A DNA stretch of 64,000 nucleotides, taken from contig VXBP01003652.1 of the NCBI GenBank assembly GCA_013400115.1, forward strand, positions 629,303 to 693,302, in the 5' to 3' direction. The notes under the pieces are model-generated. The model did not search any database. It was not told where the DNA came from and was given only the letters and a program-made list of their open reading frames with translations. This document shows, piece after piece, positions 35,639 through 46,405 of this stretch (the first letter of the stretch is position 1; each line of letters begins with the position of its first letter). Source of the stretch: Rhinopomastus cyanomelas (taxonomy: Eukaryota > Chordata > Aves > Bucerotiformes > Rhinopomastidae). Position numbers and translations under genes: made by a program.

Positions 35639-37139
35639 CAGGATCCACAGCACCAGGGGCCACAACCCAGAGCGACACTGGTGTTTGCCAGGATTACACT
35701 GAATTAGGTCCCAGCCGTCCTGTCCAGGATCTGGTACCTTTGGGTGTTCTGCCATGAAGAGAGGACAGTGGGGTGGGGAAACAAACCTCCAGGGGAAACT
35801 TCTGCACCTCTGGCAGCCTTGTGTTAAATAGCCTGAGGACAGGCCCAGAGCTACCGGTGGGGAAAGGGGAGCTGGATCCCAGTATCTGCCTGGAATAGAT
35901 CCCGTAAACGTCCTTGAGGGACTTGGCCGTGAGAGGAGAGGAAAAGATTTGAGGACCTGTAAAAAAAAAGCCACAGTGAATAACAGCATTTGGCTCCTAT
36001 GCGGTGCCCTTCGTCCATGGATCTCAAAGCCAGTGCCCAGGGCGCTCTCGTGTGCCGGGAGAAACTGAGGCACAACGTGCGCACACGTGTGGCTGCTCGG
36101 CCGAGACCTCACAGCTCCTGCACTTGTGCCCAACACGCTGACAGCTCATCCTCCCTGGAGCTGCTCTGCCAGCGGGCAGCAAGGACAGAGACACCAGAGC
36201 TACAGGAAAAGGAAAGCAGGCGATAAAGTCATGGCCAGGTGGCTACCTGAGAGGGAAGGGTGCTGGCATGCTTTGGGGCTCCTGCAGCATCGGCTGCCTT
36301 GGCTTCCCACCCCTGCCCTGCAGCAAAGAGCATCCCTGGGGTGATGTCAGGACAGTGGGGTCTGTAGCCAAAGCAGCTCAGAAGCCTCCTGCATGGCAGG
36401 AGGATGGTGGCACGGGCAGGAGGAGGGACAGGTCGCGCCTGGCTCAGGGTGATGGGAGAGCAGTGCGGACCACCTGCTCCACCTGGCTTGTTTGGAAGGG
36501 TTTGCTGTAAGAGGCCAAAGAAGAGGAGGGTACAGGAGCCTGACAGGAGGCCAGTGACATTTATGAAATATTAATCCCTGCAGTGTGTCACTTGCCAGCA
36601 GGTTTGATAGCAGCTCTGCGCTGGCTCCCGCGGTCCTCCACCTCTCCGCCGCTCAGGAGTGGTTTTGATACGCTTCAGGGACTTGCTGGATAATATTTAC
36701 CCCTGGTCACTCCTTCCAGCAGGAACACCTCCTCCTCCTGCCCCACAGCCGGCCTCTCCTCCTGGATCTACTCCACGCCTTCCTTTGATCACCCGCTCCC
36801 TGCCTCCTACCCCAGGCGCCCAACTTCTCTCCTCCCCAGACACAACTCCCAGCGCCTTCTACCGCCGGCTCAGCCCTATTCCATCTTCAAACAGAGCTTC
36901 AAAGACCCTTTACGGGCGTCATGGGGAGAGAAACAAACAGCCTCCTCCCATCCGCGACTGTGCCGACTCCTCACCAGCCCAGCCCAGCCCAGCGGGCTGC
37001 GGGACCATCGCACCGCGGTGACACCACAGCGACAGCTCCTGTTGCTCGGACACCCTTGGGGAAGAGAAAATGAGCGACTGTAGCTTTAAAACAAAGATCA
37101 GATGCAATTTCTACCCCCCCCATTTCTCCCTCCCTTTCT
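35639..37139. other. Unique DNA with a Pro/Ser-rich open frame
   Basis: A 120-codon plus frame at 36659-37021 (TPPPPAPQPASPPGSTPRL region) is Pro-rich but has no known match and no splice context. GAAATATTAATCCCTGCAG at about 36565 is a possible regulatory core. Confidence 0.4.
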
Positions 37140-37580
37140 CCCTCTCCTTTTTAAAGGGAACTTGTCAAGGTTCCCATCAATAATAGATACCGGTGCCTCA
37201 CTCTGGCAGGTTACACCCTCCGGCTGTTTTGATATTTTCCAGAGGATTTGTCAGCAATCTCGGAGCGAAGGAGGGCTGGGGGAGGTGTGCGAGGAAGGGG
37301 GGGGGAAGAGGTCTCATTAATTTTTCGTCATTTGCATTCCCGCTGTTAAATAATGTATTGATCGCTCTTCCTCTCCTCCCTCTTTCATCCTCTCTCTCGT
37401 GCGGCGTCGCGCAGCCGACGGCCCCAGCTCCGTGACAGAGGAGGGTCGGAGGCTCCCGACGGCTCGGGCTGCCCGCGATGGGGCTGGGGAGGGCTCCGAG
37501 TGACCCCAGCATCACCGCGGCCACACAGGTCGCAACTCCAGTGGCACCAGTTTCTTCGAGGAGGACAACTTGAGGTCTCC
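37140..37580. promoter_or_regulatory. Candidate regulatory block: octamer site beside a small CpG-rich segment
   Basis: Unique, non-CR1 sequence. The left part has AT-rich motifs and an ATTTGCAT octamer (37330-37337) of POU-factor type. The right part (about 37400-37560) has a dense cluster of CpGs. No exon is recognised. It could be an enhancer or the promoter of a non-coding transcript; both are inference. Confidence 0.35.
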
Positions 37581-37669
37581 TCAAGCCGGAGGCAGTGATT
37601 CACCTTCACCAGCAGCTTCTGCGGGTCGGGAGGTCAAGGACAACAGCGCAGAGTCCCGGGACACTTGGG

Positions 37670-37758
37670 TGCGACTTGGTCTAGGTGACCCTGCTCTAGC
37701 AGGTGGATTGGACTACATGATCTTTCAAGGTCCCTTCCAAGCCCTAATGTTCTGTGAG
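37670..37758 (+). mobile_element. CR1 LINE 3' tip (about 90 bp)
   Basis: From GCGACTTGGTCTAGGTGACC through the 3'UTR to TGTTCTGTGA. It interrupts the CpG-rich block that ends near 37660. Confidence 0.92.
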
Positions 37759-37866
37759 AGGAGGGATTCCCCAAAGACTGATGCAGAGCCAGGGAAAGCA
37801 TCGCTCCTGCCCCACTGCTGGCTGAGCTGCAGGAAGGAGCCGCTGCAGGAAGGAGCCGCTGGAAGT

Positions 37867-37946
37867 GAACTTGCAGAGTAGGGACGATGGTTAGACTCCA
37901 TGATCCCGAGGGTCTCTTCCAACCTGAACGACTCTAGGATTCTAAG
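37867..37946 (+). mobile_element. Older CR1 LINE 3' tip
   Basis: CTTGCAGAGTAGGGACGATGG and TCTTCCAACCTGAACGACTC match the end of the same old subfamily as 27680-28123. Confidence 0.75.
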
Positions 37947-37949
37947 AGC

Positions 37950-38058
37950 CAGCGTGGGCAGCTCTTACCTTGGGAAAGCAGAAATATGTGCTGCCATTCA
38001 GCGAGATCTGGATAGGCTGGAGAACTGGGCAGAGAAAAATCTAATGAGCTATAACAAG
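37950..38058 (+). mobile_element. CR1 ORF2 internal fragment running into the assembly gap
   Basis: The plus frame reads CAAIQRDLDRLENWAEKNLM then SYNK, a conserved stretch of the CR1 ORF2 protein well upstream of its C-terminus. The sequence stops at an N run at 38059, with a CR1 3' end in the same orientation on the other side. Probably one element spanning the gap. Confidence 0.8.
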
Positions 38059-38224
38059 NNNNNNNNNNNNNNNNNNNNNNNNNNNNNNNNNNNNNNNNNN
38101 NNNNNNNNNNNNNNNNNNNNNNNNNNNNNNNNNNNNNNNNNNNNNNNNNNNNNNNNNNNNNNNNNNNNNNNNNNNNNNNNNNNNNNNNNNNNNNNNNNNN
38201 NNNNNNNNNNNNNNNNNNNNNNNN
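38059..38224. other. Assembly gap, 166 Ns
   Basis: A run of N flanked on both sides by CR1 in plus orientation. The stated length is probably an estimate; see findings. Confidence 0.99.
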
Positions 38225-38329
38225 GTTCCTGTGTGACTTGGTCTAGGTGATCCTGCTGTTGCAGGCGGATTGGACTAGATGATCTTTTGAGGTCCCTTCC
38301 AATCCGTAGTGATTCTATGATTCTATGAT
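38225..38329 (+). mobile_element. CR1 LINE 3' end, right side of gap
   Basis: GTTCCTGTGTGACTTGGTC through the 3'UTR to a tail with two copies of ATTCTATG, then ATTTT. The ATTCTATG tail differs from the TTCTGTGA tail of most copies here. Confidence 0.93.
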
Positions 38330-38429
38330 TTTGCTCCTTCTAACTTCACCAGGAAGCTGCTTCCTCACCCCTTCGATGGACCTGAGCCCAGGGTCCGGGG
38401 AAGCCAGACGCAAGGTCCATTGAACGGGC

Positions 38430-38660
38430 AGCTGAGCTAAACAAGAATTTGTGCATGATTAGGGCTTTGCTCGGCTTAATGTGACTTGGCTTCCCTTTTA
38501 ATTAATAAATACTTAATTACATAGTTAATATTTTAATATTTCCTTTTAAAAACGTCTGATTTAATGGAGTTGCTGCCAGCTATTTGTTTTGCATGACTTT
38601 TATATTTATATTCCTCTTTCAGTTCTCATTTCCCCCTCCATGCTCTGCTCTAATCCCAAA
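38430..38660. promoter_or_regulatory. AT-rich unique block with clustered homeodomain-type cores
   Basis: TTTAATTAATAAATAC, TTAATTACATAG and TTGTTTTGCATGAC lie within about 130 bp and stand out from the GC-rich surroundings. This is the look of a conserved non-coding element; conservation could not be tested here. Confidence 0.3.
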
Positions 38661-40367
38661 AGCTTCTGGTTGATCTTTGCTACTGGAAATCAGCAGCCAG
38701 GTTTCCAGCTGGAACTGGAGTCAGCCCCTGGTGCTGCTGCCCATCCGCTGAAGGTGTTAATGTGAGGTGTCAGCACTCCTCGAGTACTTCACTGCAAATA
38801 CCAACCCCCAGGGAGGAGAGAAGGTGCTGGTGCTGTGGGGAGGCATGAGAGGGTTTGGGGTTGTGAGCTGGATCAAGGCTGGAACTATCCACAAGGTCAT
38901 CCCCAAAGTTGAGGAGAGCCCCAAGGCTGGGTCTGCCCCTCCGCAGTCCTTACCTGCACGCATGGCTTGTGCCAGGAGCAGCACAGGATGGAGAAGAGCC
39001 CCAGCAGTGAGGCTGAAGGGGAGATGGATGTGACCTCCAGCAGGCTCTACACCTCCTCTCCTAAGCCCTTGGCTCTTTGCTCCAGGGGGTTGGCCGTGTC
39101 AAGCCCTGCACATGAGTGCATGGATGCAGTGAGGAAGACACTGAATTAAACAACCTGTAGCTTCCCACCTCCTGCCTCTCTTCCTCCTCAGGCACCCCCC
39201 TGCCTCCCAACCAGCCCACCCGACCTGCACATCCCAGCCTCAGAGCAGCGTCCCCACAGCACAGGTGGGCTGAGCTGTTGGTCCAGGTCTCACCTAGACT
39301 GGGGGATCTCCTCCAGCCTCCTCAGAGAGCGCAGGGCGGGGGAACTGGAAGTTTTCACAGTCATCTCCGTGAGCAGCCTGTTGGGATAATAAAACAAATA
39401 AACAGAAGAGTTATAGCCAAGGCACCAGGGGCACCATAAAGCAGCCTAAAAGCAAATAGAGCGTCGTTAATCCGTCATAAACCAACAGCCTCTTACGATC
39501 CCGAACGCATCAGAAAGAACGAGGGAGCAGCCGGGCTGCAGAACAGCCAGGGACGTGCTGAATGTGAAGTAGGGCTGCGAGCAGCTGGGTGGGAACAGAC
39601 TCCAACCCAGTGGGGACTGGGTACATCAGGACTCTGGAAACCCAGGACTTCCCCGCAAAGTGCGATGAAAACCAGTAGCACCAGTCCAGACCAAGGTGCT
39701 GCCTGCACCTTGTCTTGTGGTGTCCCTGCACCCCGCTGCCCCAGAACTGGGATGTTCCCAGCAGTTCGGTGCTGTGATGCCAGCAGAGCCCTAACACAGG
39801 GCTGGAGACATCACTGGGGACCAAGAGCTGAGCAGAGCGGGACCCAGTCTCTGCCAGGACAGAGCATCCCCCAGCTGGCTCTACCAGTGAAACTGGAGGC
39901 GACAGGGCACGGTGTCAGGAACAGGGGAGATGAAACGAGCCGGGATGGAAACTGAACGGGACTCTCCAGAGCTCCATCCTTCCCACTAATGAGGGTTCTG
40001 CCGGCGCGAGGGAAGAAAACCCACCGCGCGCTAATGGAGCCCCGTGACTGCGCTGACTGGAGGCACTGGAGCTAATGAAGTCACCGGAGAGTTGGGATTC
40101 CTCTGGCAGGGCTGACATTGCTCCCTATAAATGGTGTTTTAATTCAGTCTGAGGAACCAGCAATGGAAATAAAGAAGCCACACGCCGGGGCGGCAGCTCG
40201 TCCCTCCAGTTTACCCAGCAGCTGCAGAGCCGGGTGGGTGCGATGGGTTAGGGAACAAGGGTGAAACGAGTCCCTTCTGGGGTGGGATGCTCAGGTCACC
40301 CCAAGGCCAGGTTATGAGCTCCTCCTGGGTGCTCCCTAGGGAAACAGCCCCATCCCACAACAACAAG
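38661..40367. other. Unique DNA
   Basis: No repeat or exon recognised. The 96-104-codon frames on both strands at 39493-39955 overlap each other and look like chance. Confidence 0.5.
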
Positions 40368-40904
40368 AGGAAGGAATGATGGTGCCCCTGTACTGGGCAC
40401 TGGTGAGACCACACCTGGAATACTAGGCCCAGTTTTGGGGCCCATGAGGGGTTGCGGTGAGGACAGAGAAGGGCAACTGAGCTGGTTCAGGGACTGGAGA
40501 ACAGCTCTGATGGGGAGAGGCTGAGGGAGTTGGGATTGTTCAGCCTGAAGAAGAGGAGGCTGAGAGGAGAGCTTATTGCCCTTCACAGCCACCTGAAAAG
40601 AGGCTGTAGGGAAGCCAGGGTTGGCCTCTTCTCCCAAAGAACTGCTCACAGGACCAGAGGAAATGGCCACCAGTTGCCCCAGGAGAAGTTCAGGTTGGAA
40701 ATTAGGAAACATTTCTTCAGTGGAAGAGCAGCCCAGGCTGCTGGAACAGGCTGCCCAGGGAGGAGGTAGGGTCCCCATCCCTGCAGGGGTTCAAAGGGCA
40801 GCAGATGTGGCCCTTCAGGACATGGTCTGGTGCTCCACGAGGTGCTGGGTTGAAGGTTGGACTTGATGATTTTAGAGGTCCTTTCCAACCTTCACGATTT
40901 TGTG
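40368..40904 (+). mobile_element. Older CR1 LINE, 3' part
   Basis: From GGTGCCCCTGTACTGGGCAC and ACCACACCTGGAATACT through GGGATTGTTCAGCCTGAAG to the end at CCTTTCCAACCTTCACG. The ORF2 frame has stops. It resembles the copy at 50448. Confidence 0.92.
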
Positions 40905-41037
40905 AGGTGACCCAGGGCCCTGGGGACATGCGGGCAGCAGAGATGGAATGAAGGGTGAGAACAGGGACAGGCAGACAGACCACCCTGTATTTCACAGATG
41001 CCAGGAGCACACTCAGAGCCATCCTCGGAGAAGAAGC

Positions 41038-41557
41038 CCAGTGAGACTCACCTGGAGTACTCTGTCCAGTTCTGGAGCCCCCAGCACAAGAGGGATGAAG
41101 ACAGACTGGAGCATGTCCAGAGGAGGGGCCACTCAAATGATCAGGAGGACGGAGCATCTCTCGTGTGATGACAGACTGAGAGAGTTGGGGCTGTTCAGCC
41201 TGGAGAAAAAAAGGCTCTGGGGGACCCTCTTTTGACCTTCCAGTACCTGAGGGGGGCCGACATGAAGGCAGGGGAAGGTCTTTTCAAGAGGGTTTGTACG
41301 GATAGGACAAGGAGCACTGGGTTCAAGCTGGGAAAGGAGAGATTTAGGGTGGATATTAGAAAGAAGCTCTTCAATGTGAGGGTGGCTGATGGCTGGAATG
41401 GGCTGCCATCGGGGCCCCATCCCTGGAGTCATTTAAGGTCAGGCTTGATGAGGCTCTGAGCTGCCTGACCTTGGTAGAGTTGTCCCTGTGTAGGAAGGTT
41501 GGGCTAGATGACGTCTTGAGGGTCCCTTCCAGCCTAGAACATTCTATGATTCTATGG
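41038..41557 (+). mobile_element. CR1 LINE, a distinct subfamily, 3' part
   Basis: Unlike its neighbours it carries AGGGGCCACTCAAATGATCAG, GGTCTTTTCAAGAGGGTTTG, GTACGGATAGGACAAGG and CTGGAATGGGCTGCC. It ends in two copies of ATTCTATG. The retained frame is broken. Confidence 0.92.
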
Positions 41558-41722
41558 GCAACCTGCAGCTTGAAGGTTGTGTCCTGAAAGCAGTGGGTTT
41601 GCAAACAGCAGATATGCAAACACACACCCTAAACACGTTGGTGCCACCCATCACATGGCAGACACTACCCACGACCTGGTCTATTGGAACAATTATACTA
41701 AACACATTAGGATATTTAGTAA

Positions 41723-41897
41723 CATAGAACCACAGACCTCTAGGTGTTGGAAGGGACCTCAAAAGATCATCCAGTCCAGTCCCCCTGCCAGAGCAGGATC
41801 ACCTAGACCAAGTCACACAGGAACATGTCCAGGCAGGATTTAAACATCTCCAGAGAAGGAGACTCCACAACCCAGCCTGGGCAGCCTGTTCCACCCC
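41723..41897 (-). mobile_element. CR1 LINE 3' fragment
   Basis: Tail CATAGAACCACAGACC, then GTTGGAAGGGACCTC and the 3'UTR, truncated at CAGCCTGTTCCAC. A CA-repeat lies directly at the truncation point. Confidence 0.93.
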
Positions 41898-41900
41898 ACA

Positions 41901-41921
41901 TGCACAGACACACACACACAG
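41901..41921. repeat. Short (CA)n tract
   Basis: About eight CA units with one G interruption, starting at the truncated 5' end of a CR1. Confidence 0.8.
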
Positions 41922-42997
41922 AACCAGTTCAGATCTGGCCCTGACAGGACTGACTTCAGCAGAGACTACGTTTGGGAACCCCACAAACATGAACCAGACC
42001 CCCCCTTTCTCTCTGCAGCATCTCTGTTACGGAGGAGCTGCTTCACCGTCCGGGAGCTGCCGGTGCCCTTCTGTCACCTCGGAGCGGTTGGTCACCCCTC
42101 GGGGTGCTTTGGTGCTTCTTCTTAATTAGAAACCTCGTCTCGGAGCCTTAGGAGCCCCTCTGCAGGGTTAGTCGCTCTCACCTGCTTAATCCTGGAAGAT
42201 TATTTCTTGGTCTCTCTAAAAAACCCACAACAACCAAGCCAAGCACCCCAAACCCCTCAGTCTTCTTTCAAGGCTTTTAAATTTACCTTATTTAATTCCT
42301 CAGCAGCTTAATGAGTCGGTAGTAATGAAGAAGATGGAAATTAGGGCTTAATAAGTGTTAAGAAAAGACAGCTTTCTGGCTGATGAAGGGAGAGCACTGG
42401 TGGGAAAGTGGAACCTCGAGATAGAGCCCCAAAGCCCTTCCTGACCTTGAGGCAGGTGATGCCGACTCCAGGCTGGAACTGGTGACAATGACAGGCTGCA
42501 GCTGGGACCAGGGCCGTGCCGGTCCCAGGAGAAGGGTGCTGGAGTGAGGCAGTAGGGGATGGACATGAGGAAGAGCTGGTGCAGGGGCTGCTGGAGAGGA
42601 GGGGATGGTGCCCAGTTCAGCATCCCTACACCCTTGTCCAGGGCAGGGGCTGAGACTCATCAGAGTCATGCAGATGACCCTGATGAGATGGGGAAGCTCA
42701 AAGGCTGTGGTGACCCTCCAGTTTGAGGAACCTCACACCCCAACATGGGGAGCTGCCTTTGGCTGCAAAGCCCTACAGCTTCTGGTGGAGTGGACCTTGC
42801 TGGGTCTGCAGCTGGGGACTGGGGCAGCAGTAAATCCAGTCCCAGGGTGGCCAGCACAGGACCAAAGCTGGTGCAGCACCCCTGTGCAGGACACGGAGCT
42901 GCCTGTGGGGCCAGAGTCCTGTCTGGTCGCCTCTGAGCTGGGTCAAACCCAAATGACACTAAAAGACTATCAGAGGGCTCAAGTACAAAGTCCAAGG
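41922..42997. other. Unique DNA
   Basis: AT-rich from about 42120 to 42370 (TTAATTAG, TTTAATTCC, GCTTAATAAG), then GC-rich with overlapping frames. No gene recognised. Confidence 0.45.
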
Positions 42998-43140
42998 GGG
43001 GATCAAACACCTTGCTTGCTCTTAGTGGGGGGATCAAACATCTCAACCTGTTCCTGCTTGTTCTTAGGGGGATCAAACATCTCAATCTGCTCCTGCCTGC
43101 TCTTAGGGGGGATCAAACACCTCAACCTGCTCCTGTTTGC
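42998..43140. repeat. Tandem repeat, unit about 39-42 bp, four copies
   Basis: Each unit contains GGGGGATCAAACAYCTCAA, a TGCTCCTG-like core and CTCTTAG. The first copy lacks about 12 bp and the last is truncated in TTTCA. Confidence 0.9.
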
Positions 43141-43863
43141 TTTCATACATCTACTATAGGAACACGTAAAACCCACTCAAAAGTCACTGCTTAGTGGCGG
43201 ACACCTCCAGCAAACCCCAGTGGGGAAGCCCATCTGGGCAAACTGGTGTGGTGGAGCAGCTGGGGGTGGCGGTGGGAGCTTCACTGGGCTGGGGGGTGCC
43301 TGTTGCTGAGCACCAGGGTTGGGTGATGAGGGGGTGGGTGCCTCTGTTTTGAGGGGAGTGTGTTGTGCTGATGTAGAGGGGGAAGTGTCCTCCTGCTGGT
43401 GCTGTGTACTACAGATCCACAAATAACCAGCCCTTCAGCTGCCTCCCCCAGATCAGAGGAGCACGAAAACATCCCAAAGCTGACTCAGTAACGAGGGGAC
43501 ACTGTGCTGGGGAAAGGGCTTGGCTACTGGCCTTCGTGTCCATGCAGCAGAGCTTGTCCTGGAGAGCCTCTCCTCGTGGCTCCAAGTATGGTGACGCAGG
43601 CGGTGGTGGTGTGGAAGCTCTCCAAAGCTTCATCCTGGTCCAGGTGTCTCCCTTCCCAATGGTCCCACTTCACCAGCCGTGGAGGAAACAGGAGAGAAGG
43701 GGAAAGCAAAGGCAGCTCTTGCAGGAAAAGGGTGATGGCCAAGGAAGGCATCTGGGGTCTGTCCCACCCAGGTTCTTGTGCAAGCCCTGGCTGCTGCAGG
43801 ATGGGCTGTGACCATCCCTCCAAGAACCTCCGTGGCCCAAGGCTCCACCAGAGCAGCTAAACA
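43141..43863. other. GC-rich unique DNA
   Basis: Frames on both strands up to 135 codons; no known domain. Confidence 0.5.
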
Positions 43864-44047
43864 TCATGGAATCACTAAGGTTGGGCGAGAACTACAAGAA
43901 CATCCAGTCCAACCATCACCCCAACCCACTAAACCCTCTTCCCCAGGGCCACATCTACACATTTTTAACCCCTCCAGTGACAGCAACTCACCGCCTCCCT
44001 GGGAAGCCTGTTCCAACCCCTGACCACTCTGTCAGGGAAGAGGTGTC
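43864..44047 (-). mobile_element. Older CR1 LINE 3' fragment
   Basis: TCATGGAATCACTAAGGTTGG then AACCCCTCCAGTGACAGCAA and TGACCACTCTGTCAGGGAAG. Same subfamily as 50448-50860. Confidence 0.9.
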
Positions 44048-44589
44048 TAAAGCAGAGAAACTCCTGGGAGCCTCTTACCTTTCCAGTGCCCTGCTGGAGA
44101 AGGCTCTGCCCGGGCAGCTCTGGAATTGTTTCCCAGTGATGCTCTCCACGATTGAAAGAGGAACCTGCATGTGGGACATCTCCTGTAAGGAAGGCGCTGC
44201 GGCTGCTGCTGGCAGGGACATGGGAGTCCCTGGGGCAGATGTGAGGGCACAGACAAAACGCTGGGTCTGTGAGATGCCATCAGCAGCCCAGAGCTGAGCA
44301 GAGAGGAGCTTTCCCCCTCCCCTGGGGTCCGGGCGCTGCAGCATCCCCAACCCTCAGCCTAGTCCAGGCTCCGACCCACTGCTGCTGACAAGCTCTTATC
44401 CACTGCCAGAGCAGAGAGCAGTGCTCAGGTTCAGGAGAACAACCCAATCCCCAGACCTTCCTCTTCATTTATTTGTTTTAGGGGTTTTTTTGGTCATTAC
44501 AAGGCCCCTAGGTCTCCCCTGGGTTGGCCCCTCTGTGAGGGCAGCTTCAAAGAGCCCTTTCGCATTAAAATCGGATGCGGCTCCCGCAC

Positions 44590-44690
44590 AGCCCCAGAGC
44601 AGAACCACCTGCAGTGGGGATCGATTGGCTGATTAGGGGGAATTGATTGCCCCAGCCTCATTAGCATATCGTTAATGCTGACCCCAGCAC
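44590..44690. promoter_or_regulatory. Candidate non-coding element with clustered ATTA/ATTG cores
   Basis: GATCGATTGGCTGATTAGG, GGAATTGATTGCC and CATTAGCATATCGTTAATGC occur within 80 bp in GC-rich sequence. Confidence 0.3.
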
Positions 44691-45789
44691 TGGCCCCACT
44701 TGAGCAGGCCATGACCTGGATGGATGAAAAAGTGCCGGGTGCTGGGGAATCGGTAAACAGGAGCTGGGGAGGCGACAACCCCAGTCGATACCATCCACCT
44801 CATCACCCCGCTGCAGCCCCAAGTGCTCAACCCCCACCGGCCCTGGGAGCATCCTCGGGTGCTCAGAGTGGTCCCCACACAGAGCATCCCCTGTGGGCAC
44901 TGGGGAGGGCGTCCTGGGAGCTCCGGCCCCTTGAACATCGACTAACGGGGTTTTTTATAGCGCCGTGAGTCAGGAGCCCCATATAGGATCCCATCTGTGC
45001 TGCGCGAGGCCTCGCCAGACTGTGTGTTGGGCCCCCGCCAAACGAAGCCGAAGAACTACTTGGGGTTGGTTTGTTGGGGTTGGTTTGGGTTCTTTTTCCC
45101 TTCCCAAGTTTTGCACACAAGCAGGAGGGGAGAGGAGCCCGGGCTGTTCCTGAAGACCCATCCAAGCCTGAACCCTCTGCAGGACCTTCTTGGGCAGTGA
45201 CTGACCCTGGTCAGATGATCTGCAAGGAGCCTGGTCCAACCTGGGTCACACCGAGGGGATCTGCAGAATAATCCGGACTGTGACCTGTCACAGCTCTGCT
45301 CTGGGCAGCTGAGGGGGCACAGAAAACCTTTCAGTTTGATCCAAGGATGAGCCTCTGGGAGCAGCAGCGTCATCCAGAGACCTGAGAGAGCTGCAGCCCA
45401 GTGGCCCAGGGTCAAACACTCACCCCAAGCCAACCTCCAGCCCCATCCCTGGAGGCACCTTGGTCCCTTCTTCTGGGACTTTGAGGCTCTTCTCTGTTCA
45501 GATTTGCACAGGAACCCCTGTGCAGCCTCTTGGGTGGCCACGGCAGGAACCAGCACGGGCTGGACATCACCGGGAGCATGCGGGGTTCCCTGGGTCCCCC
45601 GCCCTTGCTGTGCTGGGTGGAACCCCTTCCCCTTCTGCAGGGTGGAGGTGCCTGTGTCTGAGTGGGTGCTGTTCAGGTCTGTGATGCAGTTTCAGACTGA
45701 AAGGTGCCAACAGCAGACACATTCTGGTTTCCCAAGGGATCAGCACAGGCTGGACAACAAAGGGCTCCATGTGGGACGGAGCCCTCCCT

Positions 45790-45960
45790 GTCGATGCTGC
45801 AAATTAATTAGCGGTGCCGCGATAACCACCCGCGAATCCCCCAACCCTAATTGCAGCGCAGCGCGCCGGCCAGGAGGACTTGATCTCCCATCGATTAACG
45901 ACACCGGCTTCCCCCTTTCGCTCTGCTCCCACCGGCTTTCTCGCGCTACCGTGCGAGGAT
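45790..45960. promoter_or_regulatory. Candidate non-coding element, AT cores in CpG-rich DNA
   Basis: CAAATTAATTAGCGG, GATAACCACCCGCG and ATCGATTAACGACACCGG alternate with CpG-rich segments. The block ends where an old CR1 begins at 45965. Confidence 0.3.
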
Positions 45961-45964
45961 AACT

Positions 45965-46405
45965 TAGAGCCATCCAATGTGTTGGGTTGGAAGGGACCTC
46001 AAAGGCCATCCAGTCCAACCCCCCCTACACCAAGCAGGGCCAGCACTCACCAGATCAGGTTGCCCAGAGCCCCATCCAGCCTGACCTTGAATGGCTCCAG
46101 AGATGGGGCCTCCACCACCTCTCTGGGCAGCCTGTTCCAGGGGTCCCCCACACTCAGATTCAACTTTTCCTCCTGTCCAGCCTCACTCTGCCCTTTTCCA
46201 GCTTCAAACCAGGACCCCTTTTCCTACCATTCCCTGCCCTTGGGAACTGTCTTCCCCAGCTTTCAGACAACCCTTTTGAAGGACTGGAAGGTGGCTATAA
46301 AGTCCTCCTGGAGCCTTTTCCTGTCCCCACTGAACAACCCCAACCCTCACAGCCTGTCCCCAGAGCAGAGGGGCTCCAGCCCTTGGAGCATTTCTGTGGC
46401 CAAGG
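45965..46405 (-). mobile_element. Older CR1 LINE, 3' part
   Basis: GTGTTGGGTTGGAAGGGACC, CAGTCCAACCCCCCCTAC and GCCTCCACCACCTCTCTGG, to the far block GAGCATTTCTGTGGCC. Same subfamily as 53107. Confidence 0.9.

Larger units (their letters stand above)
44048..45964. other. Unique DNA between two old CR1 pieces
   Basis: Contains the two candidate elements at 44590-44690 and 45790-45960. Otherwise GC-rich with overlapping chance frames; the longest is 166 codons on the minus strand at 45056-45556. Confidence 0.45.

Noticed and set aside
36659..37021. Pro-rich 120-codon frame as a small gene
   Set aside because: No known domain, no convincing splice or start context, and composition fits GC-rich non-coding DNA.
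43500..43600. ATGGACAC string (minus, near 43535) as the alternative RAPGEF1 MDT first exon
   Set aside because: It is followed by GAAGG and not by G|GT, so there is no donor in the required phase.
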